Numbered from the stretch's first letter, positions 25,387-35,355 are shown. The stretch: DNA of 64,000 nt from Streptomyces sp. NBC_01235 (GCF_035989285.1 NZ_CP108513.1:10478001-10542000), one strand, 5' to 3'. Notes: a model not told the origin generated them from the sequence alone. Numbers and translations: made by a program.

Positions 25387-28300
25387 GTGCCCCATCGGCA
25401 TCGCATCGTCCGGGCTTTGGCGCCCACCGTTCCCCTGGTTCTCGGCGCGAGTCTCGTGGCCGTGCCCGTGGCGAGCGCGGACCCGGCACCGCACAGTGCC
25501 GTCACCGTACGGGTCGACCCCTCCTACCAGCAGCAGGAGTTCGAGGGATGGGGCACGAGCCTCGTTTGGTTCGCCAACGCGACGGGCGGCTATCCCGACC
25601 CCATCCGAAGACGGCTGGTGGACATGCTGTTCGGTGAGGAGGGCCTCGGCCTCACCATCGCGCGGTACAACATCGGCGGCGGCAACGCCCCGGACGTCCG
25701 CAAGGACTACATGAAGACGGGCGCCACCATGGAGGGCTTCTGGAAGGCCCCCGAGGGAACCACCCGACAGGACATGGACTGGTGGGACCCGAACAACGCC
25801 GACCACTGGAACTGGGACGCCGACGCCGGCCAGCGCTGGTGGATGGACCAGATCAAGGACAAGGTCAGTCGCTGGGAGGCGTTCAGCAACTCGCCGCCCT
25901 GGTTCCAGACGGTCAGCGGCTACGTCTCCGGGGGCTTCGACGCGAGCGCCGACCAGATCCGCGCGGATCGCGTCGACGACTTCGCCGCCTACCTGGTGCG
26001 GGTGACCGAGCGTCTGGAGCAGGCGCACGGCATCGAATTCGACACGATCGACCCGCTCAACGAGCCCAACACGCCCTACTGGGGCACCCAGCTCGGGGCC
26101 GACGGCCGGCCTACCGGCGGGCGCCAGGAGGGCGCGCACGCGGGCCCGGAGCTCCAGCAGAAGGTGATCCTCGCGCTCGACAAGGCGCTGGACGGGGCGA
26201 AGACGGACGCCCGGATCTCCGCGATGGACGAGACCAACCCCGGCATCTTCACCCAGAACTGGAACGCCTACGGCACCCCCGCCCGCACCGCCGTCGACCA
26301 GCTCAACGTGCACACCTACGGCACGAGCATGCGCACCAGCGCACGGGACATCGCCAAGGGCGCGGACAAGAAGCTGTGGATGAGCGAGGTCGAGGGCACC
26401 TGGGGTACCGGCACCGACTTCACCGGCATGGAACCAGGGCTCGGCATGGCCACCCGGATGGTCGACGACATGCGTGAACTGGAGCCCTCCGCCTGGGTGT
26501 TCTGGCAGCCGATCGAAGACGCGATCCCGCAGGCCGCGGCGGGCAAGAACTGGGGCAGCATCCACGTGCCGTTCAACTGCACGGCCGAGGACACCCTGGA
26601 GACCTGCCCGATCCGCACCAACTCCAAGTTCCACACCATCCGGAACTTCACCCACTACATCCGTCCCGGCGATCACTTCGTGAAGGTCGACGATCCGTCG
26701 AGCGTCGCCGCGGTGCAGCAGTCCGGCCTTGCGGCGACCGTGGTGCACGTGAACGCCGGCGCCTCCGCGCGCTCGGTGACCCTCGATCTCTCGCGTTTCG
26801 GCAAGGTCGCGCCGCGGGCCTCCGTCACGCCTGTGGTGACGAGCACCGACGGCGCCCTCGTACGGGGCACGCCGGTCCCGGTGACCGACCGGTCGGCCAC
26901 GCTCGTCGTCCCCGCCAAGTCGGTCACGACCTTCCTGATCGAGGGGGTCGCCGGCGTGGCGCGGGATGCCGCCCTCGTTCAGCCCGGGCATGTCTACCGG
27001 CTTCAGGGGGCGCAGAGCGGGAAGTCGTTGGCGCCCTCGGACGACGGCAGTGGCGTCGTCATCCGTACGACCGACGCCGGCAGCGCGGAACAGCTCTGGT
27101 CCGTCGAGAAGTTGACGCGCGGCACTGACAACCGCGAGCGCTACACCCTCACCCATGCCGGGACCGGCAAGCGGCTCGCCGTGCGCGACAATCAGGCCGT
27201 CCTGGAGGAGCCGGAAAACGGCCAGGCCACCGAAGCCGCGCAGTGGGTCATGTCGACGACCGGCGACGGCACATGGACATTCGTCAACGCTGCCACCGGC
27301 CGCCTGATCGACGTCACCGGGCAGTCGACCGAGGACGGTTCCAAGGTGTCCGCCTACACGCCGACCTCGGCGGCGAACCAGCGCTGGGCCGTGACCGACG
27401 AGACGGTGCTGCGTATCGAGCCGGCCCAGGCGTTCACCGTCCCCGGCCTGCGGCCCGAGCTGCCGAAGACGGTGACGCCGGTGTTCCGGGACGGCGCCAG
27501 GGGCGCGCTCCCCGTCGTGTGGCACCTTCCGCCGGACCGGACGTGGCGCGATCCCGGGACGGTGCGGGTCAGGGGCGAGGCGACCGACCCCCTCGGGCGG
27601 AGGATCCCCGCACGCGCGGTCGTCACCGTCGACACGATCGCCTCGACCCTTCCCGGACGCGCCAAGACCTACGTGGGTGGTACGCCGGACCTTCCGGCCA
27701 CGGTCGTCGGCATCGGAAGGCACGGTGGCCGCACCGATCTCCCGGTGACCTGGGACCCGGCACCCGGCGGGGCGTTCGACGCGACCGGAGTCGTGACTCT
27801 GCGCGGCGTCGCCCGGGTCGTCGGCGGCGACACGGTGGCCGCGACGGTACGCGTGCAGGTCACGGAACCGGTGGCGACCAACATCGCCGCGGACGACGGC
27901 GTCTCGGTCGCGGCCACGTTCACCGAAAGCGGGTACTCCGTGGAGCGCCTGCGCAACGGCGACCTGTCCGAGAAGGCCTGGTCCAACTGGAAACCGGGGA
28001 ACAGCAAGAACCCCTCCGACACCGTCACCTTCACGCTGCCGCGGGCACGCGACCTGAGCCGGATCGTCACGCACTTCTACCGGGACGGGAACAACGCCTC
28101 CTTCCCTGAGACCCTGAAGGTGCAGGTCCGGGCGGCCGACACCGGTACGTGGGTCGACGCGAGCGACCCTGTTGCGGTCGGGACCGAGGGCACGCCGGTG
28201 GTCGACGTCCCGGTGGAGGCGGAAGCGGCGTCCGAGGCGCGCGTCGTCATGACCGCGCGTCAGGGCGGCTACCTCACCGTCAGCGAGATCGAGGTGTACG

Positions 28301-28572
28301 CCAAGGCCCCGGGGGTTTCCTCGGACGCCGCCGCCGCGTCCGTCGAAGTGGACGGGAAGCCGATCCCGTCGTTCGACCCGGGGACGACCACCTACCGGGT
28401 TGTCACCGACGCCCCGAACCGGAGCCGGGTCACGGCTACGGCACGCGACCCCTACGCAATCGTTGCCGTCGACAGGCTCGACGAGCCCGGCGGGGAGGTG
28501 GCCGTCGTCTCCGTGACCGGCGAAGACGGGGCACAGACGCGGACGTACCGGATCCACCTCGTGCGACGCTGA
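25387..28572 (+). CDS. Secreted GH30-type endo-beta-1,6-galactanase-like enzyme, multidomain
   Basis: About 1061 residues. The GTG at 25387 has AAGGGAG upstream and opens a signal peptide ending near VASA (residue 31). Residues 36-430 form a GH30 barrel (QEFEGWGTSLVWFANATGGY, acid/base Glu near 226 in DPLNEPN, nucleophile Glu near 334 in WMSEVEG). Then follow a ricin-like lectin (about 534-668), two Ig-like Big_4-type domains (about 681-748 and 751-828), a discoidin-like domain (about 831-975) and a cadherin-like sandwich (978-1061). The barrel pattern fits galactanases acting on arabinogalactan side chains. Accessory modules would bind plant polysaccharide. Confidence 0.85.
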   Translation: MPHRHRIVRALAPTVPLVLGASLVAVPVASADPAPHSAVTVRVDPSYQQQEFEGWGTSLVWFANATGGYPDPIRRRLVDMLFGEEGLGLTIARYNIGGGNAPDVRKDYMKTGATMEGFWKAPEGTTRQDMDWWDPNNADHWNWDADAGQRWWMDQIKDKVSRWEAFSNSPPWFQTVSGYVSGGFDASADQIRADRVDDFAAYLVRVTERLEQAHGIEFDTIDPLNEPNTPYWGTQLGADGRPTGGRQEGAHAGPELQQKVILALDKALDGAKTDARISAMDETNPGIFTQNWNAYGTPARTAVDQLNVHTYGTSMRTSARDIAKGADKKLWMSEVEGTWGTGTDFTGMEPGLGMATRMVDDMRELEPSAWVFWQPIEDAIPQAAAGKNWGSIHVPFNCTAEDTLETCPIRTNSKFHTIRNFTHYIRPGDHFVKVDDPSSVAAVQQSGLAATVVHVNAGASARSVTLDLSRFGKVAPRASVTPVVTSTDGALVRGTPVPVTDRSATLVVPAKSVTTFLIEGVAGVARDAALVQPGHVYRLQGAQSGKSLAPSDDGSGVVIRTTDAGSAEQLWSVEKLTRGTDNRERYTLTHAGTGKRLAVRDNQAVLEEPENGQATEAAQWVMSTTGDGTWTFVNAATGRLIDVTGQSTEDGSKVSAYTPTSAANQRWAVTDETVLRIEPAQAFTVPGLRPELPKTVTPVFRDGARGALPVVWHLPPDRTWRDPGTVRVRGEATDPLGRRIPARAVVTVDTIASTLPGRAKTYVGGTPDLPATVVGIGRHGGRTDLPVTWDPAPGGAFDATGVVTLRGVARVVGGDTVAATVRVQVTEPVATNIAADDGVSVAATFTESGYSVERLRNGDLSEKAWSNWKPGNSKNPSDTVTFTLPRARDLSRIVTHFYRDGNNASFPETLKVQVRAADTGTWVDASDPVAVGTEGTPVVDVPVEAEAASEARVVMTARQGGYLTVSEIEVYAKAPGVSSDAAAASVEVDGKPIPSFDPGTTTYRVVTDAPNRSRVTATARDPYAIVAVDRLDEPGGEVAVVSVTGEDGAQTRTYRIHLVRR

Positions 28573-28649
28573 GGTTCCCGGGGCAGAAGGTTCAGGGCCG
28601 CGGCGATTGCCTTGTTCCGGCTGCCTTCATGTGGCTGTTCGGCAGGACG

Positions 28650-31454
28650 TCAGTCCGCCGTGCCGCTCAGCAGGGTCTCCAGGTCGGCTGCCGCGTCGGC
28701 GCCGCCGTCTTCGAAGAGGACCTTGTTCAGCAGCGCGGGCAGTCGGCCGGCGGGCAGGTCCAGGAAGGGCCCCAGCCGGCGGGCCAGTTGCGTGGAGTCC
28801 TGCCCCAGCCCGTGCCGGGTCAGGACGCCGACCGTGCGCTCCCAGAGGCTGGGCTCGTCCATCAGGTCCCGCACGGTGACCACTTCGGACGGTGCCGAGG
28901 CGAGGCAGGGATCGTCGATGGTCCACGCGTGCGTGCCGTGCGCCACGGTCATCGGGGGCTGCCCGGAACCGGGCAGGTGGACGGTGGCCCGTGTTCCCAC
29001 GGGGACGATCACCTTCAGGTGGAAGCGGCCGTCCCGGCGCCGCCAGCACACCGACGCCTCGCCGTACGGAGTGAGATGCACGGCCGTGGCGTGGGTGAGC
29101 GAGCGGTCCGGCAGCGGGCGCACGCGGATCTCGCGGTAGCCGGGTGCGGCCGGGGCCAGGCCGGCCACGGAGCGGTGCATCCAGTCGGCGACCGCCCCGA
29201 GCGCGTAGTGGTTGAAGGAGGTCATCTGGCCGGGGTTGACGGTGCCGTCGGGCAGCATGCTGTCCCAGCGCTCCCAGACGGTGGTGGCGCCCATCGTCAC
29301 CGGATACAGCCAGGAGGGGCAGCCTTTCTCCAGCAGCAGCCGGTGGGCGAGGTCCGGGCGTCCGGCGGCGGTGAGGGCGTCGGTCATCAGCGGGGTGCCG
29401 ACGAATCCGGTGGCGATCCGGAAGCCGTTCGTTCGGACGAGGTCGGCGAGGCGGCGCCCGGCGGCCGCACGCTGCTGCGGCGTGGGCAGGAGGTCCCACT
29501 GCAGGGCCATGGCGTACGCGGTGGGAGAGTCGCTCAGCATCCGGCCCGCCGGGGTGACGAACGCGCGGGCGAACCCCTCGCGGGTCCGCTCGGCGAGCGC
29601 GGCGTACCGTACGGCCTCCTCGGCGCGGCCCAGTACCTCCGCGGTGCGGGCGACGACGTCGGCGCAGCGGGCCAGGCACGCGGTGGCGACGACGTCCGCG
29701 GGCGTGCGGGCGGCGAACGGGTCGTCCGGCGGCGCGCCAGGATCCAGCCAGTCGCCGAACTGGAAGCCGCCCGCCCACACGCCGTCGGTGGTCAGCGAGG
29801 CGATCTTGTCGACCCATGCACGGGCGCTCGAGAACTGCCGCCGCAGGACGCCGAGGTCGCCGTAGCGCTCGTACAGCACCCAGGGCACCACGGGTGCCGC
29901 GTCGCCCCATGCCGCGGCGGTCGGGGCTTCGGTGTCCAGGACGTCGGGGATCACCCAGGGCACCGCGCCGTCGGGGTGCTGATCGGCGGCGAGGTCGGCG
30001 AGCCAGGAGGACAGGAAGCCCGCCGTGTCGAAGAGGAAGGCGGCGGTGGGGGAGAAGACCTGGATGTCGCCGGTCCAGCCGAGCCGCTCGTCGCGTTGCG
30101 GGCAGTCCATCGGTATGTCCAGGAAGTTGCCCCGCGCGCCCCGGACGACGTTCTCGTGGAACTGCTCCAGATCCGGGTCCGAGCAGGAGAACCAGCCCGT
30201 GCGGCGCAGGTCGCTCCCCACCACCACGGCGTGCAGGTCCTCGGCCACCAGATCCGGCACGCCGGTGACCTCGGCGTAACGGAAGCCGTGGAACGTCAGC
30301 GAGGGTTCGAGGACGGCCTCCTCGGCTTCGGCCAGGAGGTAGGTGTCGGTGGCGTCGGCGGTGCGCAGCGGCTTCGTGCACAGCTCCTCGTTCTCCAGGA
30401 CCTCGGCGTGCCGGACGACGACCTCCGCGCCGGCCGTGGTGTCACGCACGCGCAGCCGGACCCGGCCGACGACGTTCTGCCCGAAGTCGACGAGGGTACG
30501 GCCGGACGGCGACTGCCAGACTCTCAGGGCAGGCAGCACCTCGGTGTCGCGTACGGGCGGGCCCTCCGCAGCGACGAGCCGGGCCAGGTCCGCCTCCTCG
30601 TCGGACAGCACGTCCACCGGGCCGTCGGCTTCGCCCGGCGTGAACCGAAGATCGGTGTGCTGACCGTTGTAGAGATCGTCGGCGACGATGCCGGTGTCCC
30701 GGGCCCGCCACTGCTCGTCGGTGCAGAAGACCTCCGCCGAACCGTCGGCATAGCGGACCTCGAGCTGCGCCAGCAGGGCGAGCCGGTCGCCGTACGACGC
30801 GCGGGCGCCCCACCAGCCGAGGCGGCCGCGGTACCAGCCGTTGCCGAGGAGCACCGAAACGGTGTTCTCACCCTTCCTCAGCAGCGCGGTGACGTCGTGG
30901 GTCTGGTAGCGCAGCCGGTGGCGGTAGCTGGTCCAGCCGGGGGCGAGGACCTCGTCGCCGACCCGGGTGCCGTTCAGGGTGGCGGTGTAGACACCGTGAG
31001 CGGTGGCGTACAGACGAGCCTGAACCACCTCCCCACGCAACACGATGGTTCGCACGCACTCCGGGGCAGGCGCGTCCAGGGCACCGTGGTGGCGGGGGGT
31101 GATGAAGCGGGCGGCCCAGTCGTCCGGGTGCAGCAACCCCGTCTCGACGGTCGCGGGCGGGCTCCAGTCGCTCCAGCCCGGTCCGCAGGCCACCCGGATC
31201 CGGACGTTTGCCCGGCTGCGCGAGGGCAGGGGCGCGAAGGGCCACGGCACCAGCACCTGTTCGTCCGACTCGACCCGTACGGACATGACGCCGTCCAGTT
31301 CCACCTCGTACGCCGTCTGCCGCCAGGCGGGGTCGTCGGTGCGGACCTGCCAGGACAGGCGGGGTGCGGGGGTGCCGACGCCGAGCGCGTCCTCCCGGTG
31401 CTCGAAGCGAACCGACACCACTGCGGTGCCGGGTTCCGGACGCCCAAGGCTCAT
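28650..31454 (-). CDS. Cytoplasmic alpha-L-rhamnosidase, GH78
   Basis: A 934-residue enzyme without a signal peptide, starting at the ATG at 31454 (AAGGAG 6 bases upstream). N-terminal beta domains (ENPLGV-like segment REDALGVGTPAPRLSWQV; YRHRLRYQTHDVTALLRKGE) precede the alpha/alpha barrel, whose catalytic signature DCPQRDERLGWTGD is intact, as is the later WDSMLPDG segment. It removes terminal alpha-1,2/1,4/1,6-linked rhamnose from imported oligosaccharides. The operator GTGGAACGTTCCAC lies just upstream, and the LacI regulator follows on the same strand, so it is probably derepressed together with the rhamnoside importer at 33 kb. Confidence 0.92.
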   Translation of the reverse strand: MSLGRPEPGTAVVSVRFEHREDALGVGTPAPRLSWQVRTDDPAWRQTAYEVELDGVMSVRVESDEQVLVPWPFAPLPSRSRANVRIRVACGPGWSDWSPPATVETGLLHPDDWAARFITPRHHGALDAPAPECVRTIVLRGEVVQARLYATAHGVYTATLNGTRVGDEVLAPGWTSYRHRLRYQTHDVTALLRKGENTVSVLLGNGWYRGRLGWWGARASYGDRLALLAQLEVRYADGSAEVFCTDEQWRARDTGIVADDLYNGQHTDLRFTPGEADGPVDVLSDEEADLARLVAAEGPPVRDTEVLPALRVWQSPSGRTLVDFGQNVVGRVRLRVRDTTAGAEVVVRHAEVLENEELCTKPLRTADATDTYLLAEAEEAVLEPSLTFHGFRYAEVTGVPDLVAEDLHAVVVGSDLRRTGWFSCSDPDLEQFHENVVRGARGNFLDIPMDCPQRDERLGWTGDIQVFSPTAAFLFDTAGFLSSWLADLAADQHPDGAVPWVIPDVLDTEAPTAAAWGDAAPVVPWVLYERYGDLGVLRRQFSSARAWVDKIASLTTDGVWAGGFQFGDWLDPGAPPDDPFAARTPADVVATACLARCADVVARTAEVLGRAEEAVRYAALAERTREGFARAFVTPAGRMLSDSPTAYAMALQWDLLPTPQQRAAAGRRLADLVRTNGFRIATGFVGTPLMTDALTAAGRPDLAHRLLLEKGCPSWLYPVTMGATTVWERWDSMLPDGTVNPGQMTSFNHYALGAVADWMHRSVAGLAPAAPGYREIRVRPLPDRSLTHATAVHLTPYGEASVCWRRRDGRFHLKVIVPVGTRATVHLPGSGQPPMTVAHGTHAWTIDDPCLASAPSEVVTVRDLMDEPSLWERTVGVLTRHGLGQDSTQLARRLGPFLDLPAGRLPALLNKVLFEDGGADAAADLETLLSGTAD

Positions 31455-31473
31455 GTCGGCTCCTTGCCTCTGT

Positions 31474-31487
31474 GTGGAACGTTCCAC
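31474..31487. promoter_or_regulatory. LacI-type operator upstream of the GH78 gene
   Basis: GTGGAACGTTCCAC is a perfect 14-bp palindrome with central CG, 19 bp before the rhamnosidase start. Two degenerate versions of the same core lie in the lacI/ABC intergenic space (32706-32717 and 32774-32785). This supports one regulator acting on all three transcription units. Confidence 0.75.
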
Positions 31488-31613
31488 GTTTGAAACGACT
31501 CAACCGTGAGGAACAGTTGCCCGGCATGTCAAGAGGTGTGCAGGAAGACCGGCGGATCCGACATACATCCGGCTCGTGCGCTCGGCCGTGCCCAAAGTCG
31601 CGCCACGGGCGGC

Positions 31614-32654
31614 TCAGGGCCTTGGAGGAGCGGTGCTGCCGCGCGTCACCAGGTGAGGTGTCGATGCCATGACGACCGCGCGGTCACGACGCTTCTCGAT
31701 CCGCTCCAGCAGCAGCCGGGCCGCGGTCTCGCCCATCATGGCGCCCGCCTGGTCGACGCTGGTCAGGCTCACCGGCGCGAGTGCGGCGACCGAGGTGTTG
31801 TTGTACCCGGCGAGCGAGAGGTCGCCGGGGATGCGCAGGCCGAGCTCGGCGGCGGCCCGGAAGACGCCGGTCGCGGCGACGTCCGCGCCGGCGAAGATCG
31901 CGGTGGGCGGACGCGTGGAGGTCAGCAGTTCCATGGCGCCGCGGTAGCCGCCCTCGTCCGAGTACCCGGAGTGCACCACCCGGGCCAGGTCCGCCAGGCC
32001 GTGCCGGGCCATCGCCTCGCGGTAGGCGGCCCGGACGTGGTGCTCGGGCCGTTGCTCCCACTGGCTGCCGCGCACCGTCGGATGCGAGATGTGGGCGATG
32101 TCGCGGTGTCCCAGGGCGACCAAGTGGTCGACGACCAGGTCGACGCCGGCCCCGTCCTGGTTGACGACGCAGTCGTACGCCGGCGAGGGGTCGTGGTGGC
32201 CGATCACCGCTGTCGGCACCTCGGAGGCGATGCGCACCACCTCCGTACGCGCAACAGCGGGCGCGATCAGGATCAGGCCGTCCATCTGCCGGTCCACCAT
32301 GGCGTGGATCAGTTTCGTCTGGTCCTCCATCTCGGAGGAACCGCTGGAGCCGAGGAACAGCGCGTACTCGGTGTCCCGCAGGGCCGCATGCACGCCGTCC
32401 AGGAGGTCGGCGTAGAAGGCGTTGCGGATGCTCGCGAGGAGAACGCCGATCGTGTAAGTGCGGCCCCGCATGCCGCGGGCCGCGGCATGCGGGCGGTAAC
32501 CCAGCGCGGTCATGGCCGTCTGTACCCGCTCACGCATCGCGGGGCTCACCCCGTAGGCGTTGTTCAGCACCTTCGACACCGCCGAGGTGGACACGCCGGC
32601 GCTGCGCGCGACATCGGTGATCGTGACCCTCTTCGAGCCGCGTGCCGGTTGCAT
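31614..32654 (-). CDS. LacI family transcriptional regulator (rhamnoside/pectin locus)
   Basis: A 346-residue repressor. The HTH reads VTITDVARSAGVSTSAVSKV followed by the hinge helix (MRERVQTAMTALGYRPHAAA). The periplasmic-binding-like sensor domain contains TIGVLLASIRNAFYADLLDG and a C-terminal RVxG-type end (RDRAVVMASTPHLVTRGST). The ATG at 32654 has GGAGGTG 8 bases upstream; an ATG 24 bases earlier has a poorer site. It is divergent from the sugar ABC importer, with two operator-like sites between them, and downstream of the GH78 gene with its own site. Autorepression with derepression by a rhamnosyl sugar is inferred. Confidence 0.9.
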   Translation of the reverse strand: MQPARGSKRVTITDVARSAGVSTSAVSKVLNNAYGVSPAMRERVQTAMTALGYRPHAAARGMRGRTYTIGVLLASIRNAFYADLLDGVHAALRDTEYALFLGSSGSSEMEDQTKLIHAMVDRQMDGLILIAPAVARTEVVRIASEVPTAVIGHHDPSPAYDCVVNQDGAGVDLVVDHLVALGHRDIAHISHPTVRGSQWEQRPEHHVRAAYREAMARHGLADLARVVHSGYSDEGGYRGAMELLTSTRPPTAIFAGADVAATGVFRAAAELGLRIPGDLSLAGYNNTSVAALAPVSLTSVDQAGAMMGETAARLLLERIEKRRDRAVVMASTPHLVTRGSTAPPRP

Positions 32655-32705
32655 TGGGGTGCCCACCTCCGTTGTCATGCACCGCTCGGCCCCATCTGGC
32701 GTTTC

Positions 32706-32785
32706 CGGAACGTTACTCGCAGATGGCTTGACGGCCGCGGTCTCTTCGCTCCAACCTTTGGGGCGTCCCTTTGTGGCACGTTACA
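32706..32785. promoter_or_regulatory. Two LacI operator half-matched sites in the lacI/ABC intergenic region
   Basis: CGGAACGTTACT at 32706-32717 and TGGCACGTTACA at 32774-32785 share the ACGTT core and flanks with the perfect site GTGGAACGTTCCAC at 31474. They are 68 bp apart, inside the 379-bp space between divergent lacI and the solute-binding protein gene. The rest of that space has no gene and presumably carries both promoters. Confidence 0.6.
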
Positions 32786-33033
32786 CGAAAACGGATAGCG
32801 CGCCAGGGGCTCTCTGGGCAGTCGCGCCACAGCCGGGCGGCCCAGAGTCGCAGAGGCAGTCGACTGTGACCAGGGAATCCGCAGCCCTGGGTGAATTTGT
32901 TATGGGCCTGCCCCAGTCGGCCCGGTGACTCCGTTTGTCGCGGCGTTCCGAAGCCTGTCCCGCGCAGGCATCGACGAGAAGTGTCCATCGCCGAATTGAA
33001 TCGATTCATCAACGCTCGAACGAAGGAACGTCC

Positions 33034-34359
33034 ATGAGGTCAAGCACTCTCGCCGAGAGAACGGCGGCCGTTGCCGCAGCCGCCGTTCTGCCGCTCCTGC
33101 TCAGCGGGTGCAGCGCCGGCTCTCTCGGCTCGTCCAGCGGGGACGGCAGCGCGACGACGATCAAGCTGTTGGTCGACAACGCGCCCGACAACCTGCAGGC
33201 CGCCAAGCAGCTGGCGAAGGACTTCGAGGCCGAGAACCCGAAGATCAGAGTCGGCGTGGAGACGCGTCCTGGCGGAGCCGACGGCGACAACCTCATCAAG
33301 ACGCGGCTGCAGACAGGCAGCATGAACGACGTCTTCGTCTACAACGTGGGTTCGCTGTTCCAGCAGATCGACCCGGCGAAGAACCTCACGCCTCTCACCC
33401 AGGACGCGTACGTCAAGAATCTCGACGAGTCATTCGTGCGCCAGGTCACCGCCGACAGCCAGACGTACGGCGTCCCCCTGGGCTCGGCTCTCGGAGGTGG
33501 CGTCCTCTACAACAAGAAGGTCTACGCCAAGCTCGGTCTGACGGCGCCGAAGACCTGGGCGGACTTCATCGCCAACAGCAAGAAGATCAAGGCCGCCGGC
33601 ATCGCCCCGGTCATCCAGACCTACCAGGACACCTGGACCTCCCAGCTCCTCGTGCTGGGCGACTTCCACAATGTCGCCGCCGCGGAGCCGACCTTCACCA
33701 AGAACTACACGGAGAACAAGGCGAAGTTCGCCACCGACGCGAACGCGGTCAAGGGCTTCCAGCACCTGCAGCAGATCCACGACCTGAACCTGCAGAACTC
33801 CGACTTCGCGTCGGCCACCCTCGTCAAGGGCTTGCAGATGCTGGCCACCGGGAAGGGCGCCCAGTATCCGATGCTCTCCACCGTCATCAGCGGGATCAAG
33901 ACGAGCAACCCTGCCCAGCTGAACGACATCGGGTTCTTCGCCCTGCCTGGCGACGACGCCTCCACCAACGGCCTGACGGCGTGGTTCCCGAACGCCCTGT
34001 ACGTCCCGAAGACGACCACGGGAGACAAACTCGCGGCGGTCAAGAAGCTCCTCGCGTTCGCCGCGAGCCCGGCCGGCTGCGCCGCCCAGGCCAAGGCGTC
34101 GACTCCGACCGGCCCGTACCTGGTCAAGGGCTGCGCCCTGCCGACGGATGTCCCGACGATCACCAAGGACGTCGCCGCCTACTTCTCGGACGGCGCCCAG
34201 AGCCCGGCGCTGGAGTTCCTGTCCCCGGTGAAGGGCCCGAGCCTCGACCAGATCTCCATCCAGGTCGGCTCGGGCATCACGAGCGCGCAGACGGGCGCCG
34301 CCCAGTACGACAAGGACGTCAAGAAGCAGGCTCAGCAGCTCGGACTGTCGGGCTGGTAG
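33034..34359 (+). CDS. Sugar ABC transporter substrate-binding lipoprotein
   Basis: A 441-residue lipoprotein of the CUT1 class (SBP_bac_1). The ATG at 33034 has AAGGAA upstream, and the signal MRSSTLAERTAAVAAAAVLP ends in the lipobox LLLSGC. The binding fold reads IKLLVDNAPDNLQAAKQLAK, GVLYNKKVYAKLGLTAPKTW, then FPNALYVPKTTTGDKLAAVK. It heads a three-gene plus-strand operon with two permeases and is under the divergent LacI. No ATPase gene is present, so a shared MsiK-type ATPase elsewhere must energise it. The likely cargo is a rhamnose- or arabinose-containing oligosaccharide, inferred from context. Confidence 0.9.
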   Translation: MRSSTLAERTAAVAAAAVLPLLLSGCSAGSLGSSSGDGSATTIKLLVDNAPDNLQAAKQLAKDFEAENPKIRVGVETRPGGADGDNLIKTRLQTGSMNDVFVYNVGSLFQQIDPAKNLTPLTQDAYVKNLDESFVRQVTADSQTYGVPLGSALGGGVLYNKKVYAKLGLTAPKTWADFIANSKKIKAAGIAPVIQTYQDTWTSQLLVLGDFHNVAAAEPTFTKNYTENKAKFATDANAVKGFQHLQQIHDLNLQNSDFASATLVKGLQMLATGKGAQYPMLSTVISGIKTSNPAQLNDIGFFALPGDDASTNGLTAWFPNALYVPKTTTGDKLAAVKKLLAFAASPAGCAAQAKASTPTGPYLVKGCALPTDVPTITKDVAAYFSDGAQSPALEFLSPVKGPSLDQISIQVGSGITSAQTGAAQYDKDVKKQAQQLGLSGW

Positions 34360-34422
34360 GGACGGAAGCCAGTGCCTCCGCCTCCGGAAGGAGTAAGGGG
34401 GGCACCCGAGAGAGGTCGACCG

Positions 34423-35355
34423 ATGACCACAGTTGTACCGACCGGGCCGCCGACGGCCGAGCAGCCGAAAGCGGCGACCAGGACGCGTCGGTCCACCAGG
34501 ATGCGCAGCGCCTATCCCACCTGGTTCTACCTGCCGGCCGCGGCGATCTACGGGACGCTGTTCCTGGCCCCGACCTTCGCGTCGTTCTACTTCAGCCTGA
34601 CCCGGTGGACCATCTTCAAGTCGACCTTCATAGGCCTGGACAACTTCACCGAGTTCTTCCAGGAGCCCGCCCTCGTCAAGGGCTTCGTCAACACCTTCGT
34701 CTACGCGGTCGTCACCTCGGGGCTCAAGGTGGTCCTCGGCCTTCTCCTGGGGGTCCTGCTGACAAGCCAGATCCGCGCCCGCGGCTATCTGCGCTCGGTG
34801 GTGTTCTTTCCGGTGCTGGTCAGCACCGTGGGCATCGGCATCACCTTCACCGCCTTCATGGACCCGTCCACCGGTGCGATCAACAAGGCTCTTTCGGCGG
34901 TTGGTATCGACGGTCCGGGATGGCTGACGGACCCGTCGCTCGCACTGTTCTCGGTGGCCCTCGTCGACGTCTGGAAAGGCGTCGGGCTGGCCACCGTCAT
35001 CTACATCGCCGGCATCGTGTCCATCCCGCAGGACTGCTACGAGGCGGCGAAGATCGACGGTGCGGGTCCATGGCGGCTGTTCCGCAACGTCATCCTGCCG
35101 CTGAGCTGGCCGGCGACATCGACCGTCATCCTCCTGTCGCTCATCGGCGGCCTGCGGTCCTTCGACCTCATCTGGGCGATGACGCGCGGCGGCCCGGGCT
35201 TCAGCTCCGACGTGGTGGCCTCCGTCATCTACAAGCAGTACCAGGCGGGCTTCTACGGCCTGTCGACCGCCGGGAACGTCATCCTCTTCCTGGTCGTGAC
35301 GGCGATCATCGTCCCGTTGTCCCGCTTCCTGGCCGGCAAGGAGGTGGAGCGATGA
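34423..35355 (+). CDS. Sugar ABC transporter permease, MalF/UgpA type
   Basis: A 310-residue inner-membrane subunit with six helices (WFYLPAAAIYGTLFLAPTF near residues 30-50 onward). The EAA cytoplasmic loop is present (CYEAAKIDGAGPWRLFRNVI), the contact site for the ATPase. The ATG at 34423 follows AGAGAGG by 7 bases; an upstream GTG at 34372 would add a non-conserved tail. The 3' end overlaps the next permease by 4 bases (ATGA), showing translational coupling. It forms the channel with that permease for the binding protein at 33034. Confidence 0.92.
   Translation: MTTVVPTGPPTAEQPKAATRTRRSTRMRSAYPTWFYLPAAAIYGTLFLAPTFASFYFSLTRWTIFKSTFIGLDNFTEFFQEPALVKGFVNTFVYAVVTSGLKVVLGLLLGVLLTSQIRARGYLRSVVFFPVLVSTVGIGITFTAFMDPSTGAINKALSAVGIDGPGWLTDPSLALFSVALVDVWKGVGLATVIYIAGIVSIPQDCYEAAKIDGAGPWRLFRNVILPLSWPATSTVILLSLIGGLRSFDLIWAMTRGGPGFSSDVVASVIYKQYQAGFYGLSTAGNVILFLVVTAIIVPLSRFLAGKEVER

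Noticed and set aside
25309..28557. Long minus-strand open frame antisense to the GH30 gene
   Set aside because: No motif or plausible start; composition (Val/Gly/Arg/Asp) is typical of an antisense shadow. The plus strand encodes a complete multidomain enzyme.
28149..31493. Long plus-strand open frame across the GH78 gene
   Set aside because: Antisense shadow of the rhamnosidase, which has the DCPxRxER catalytic motif and a proper ribosome binding site.
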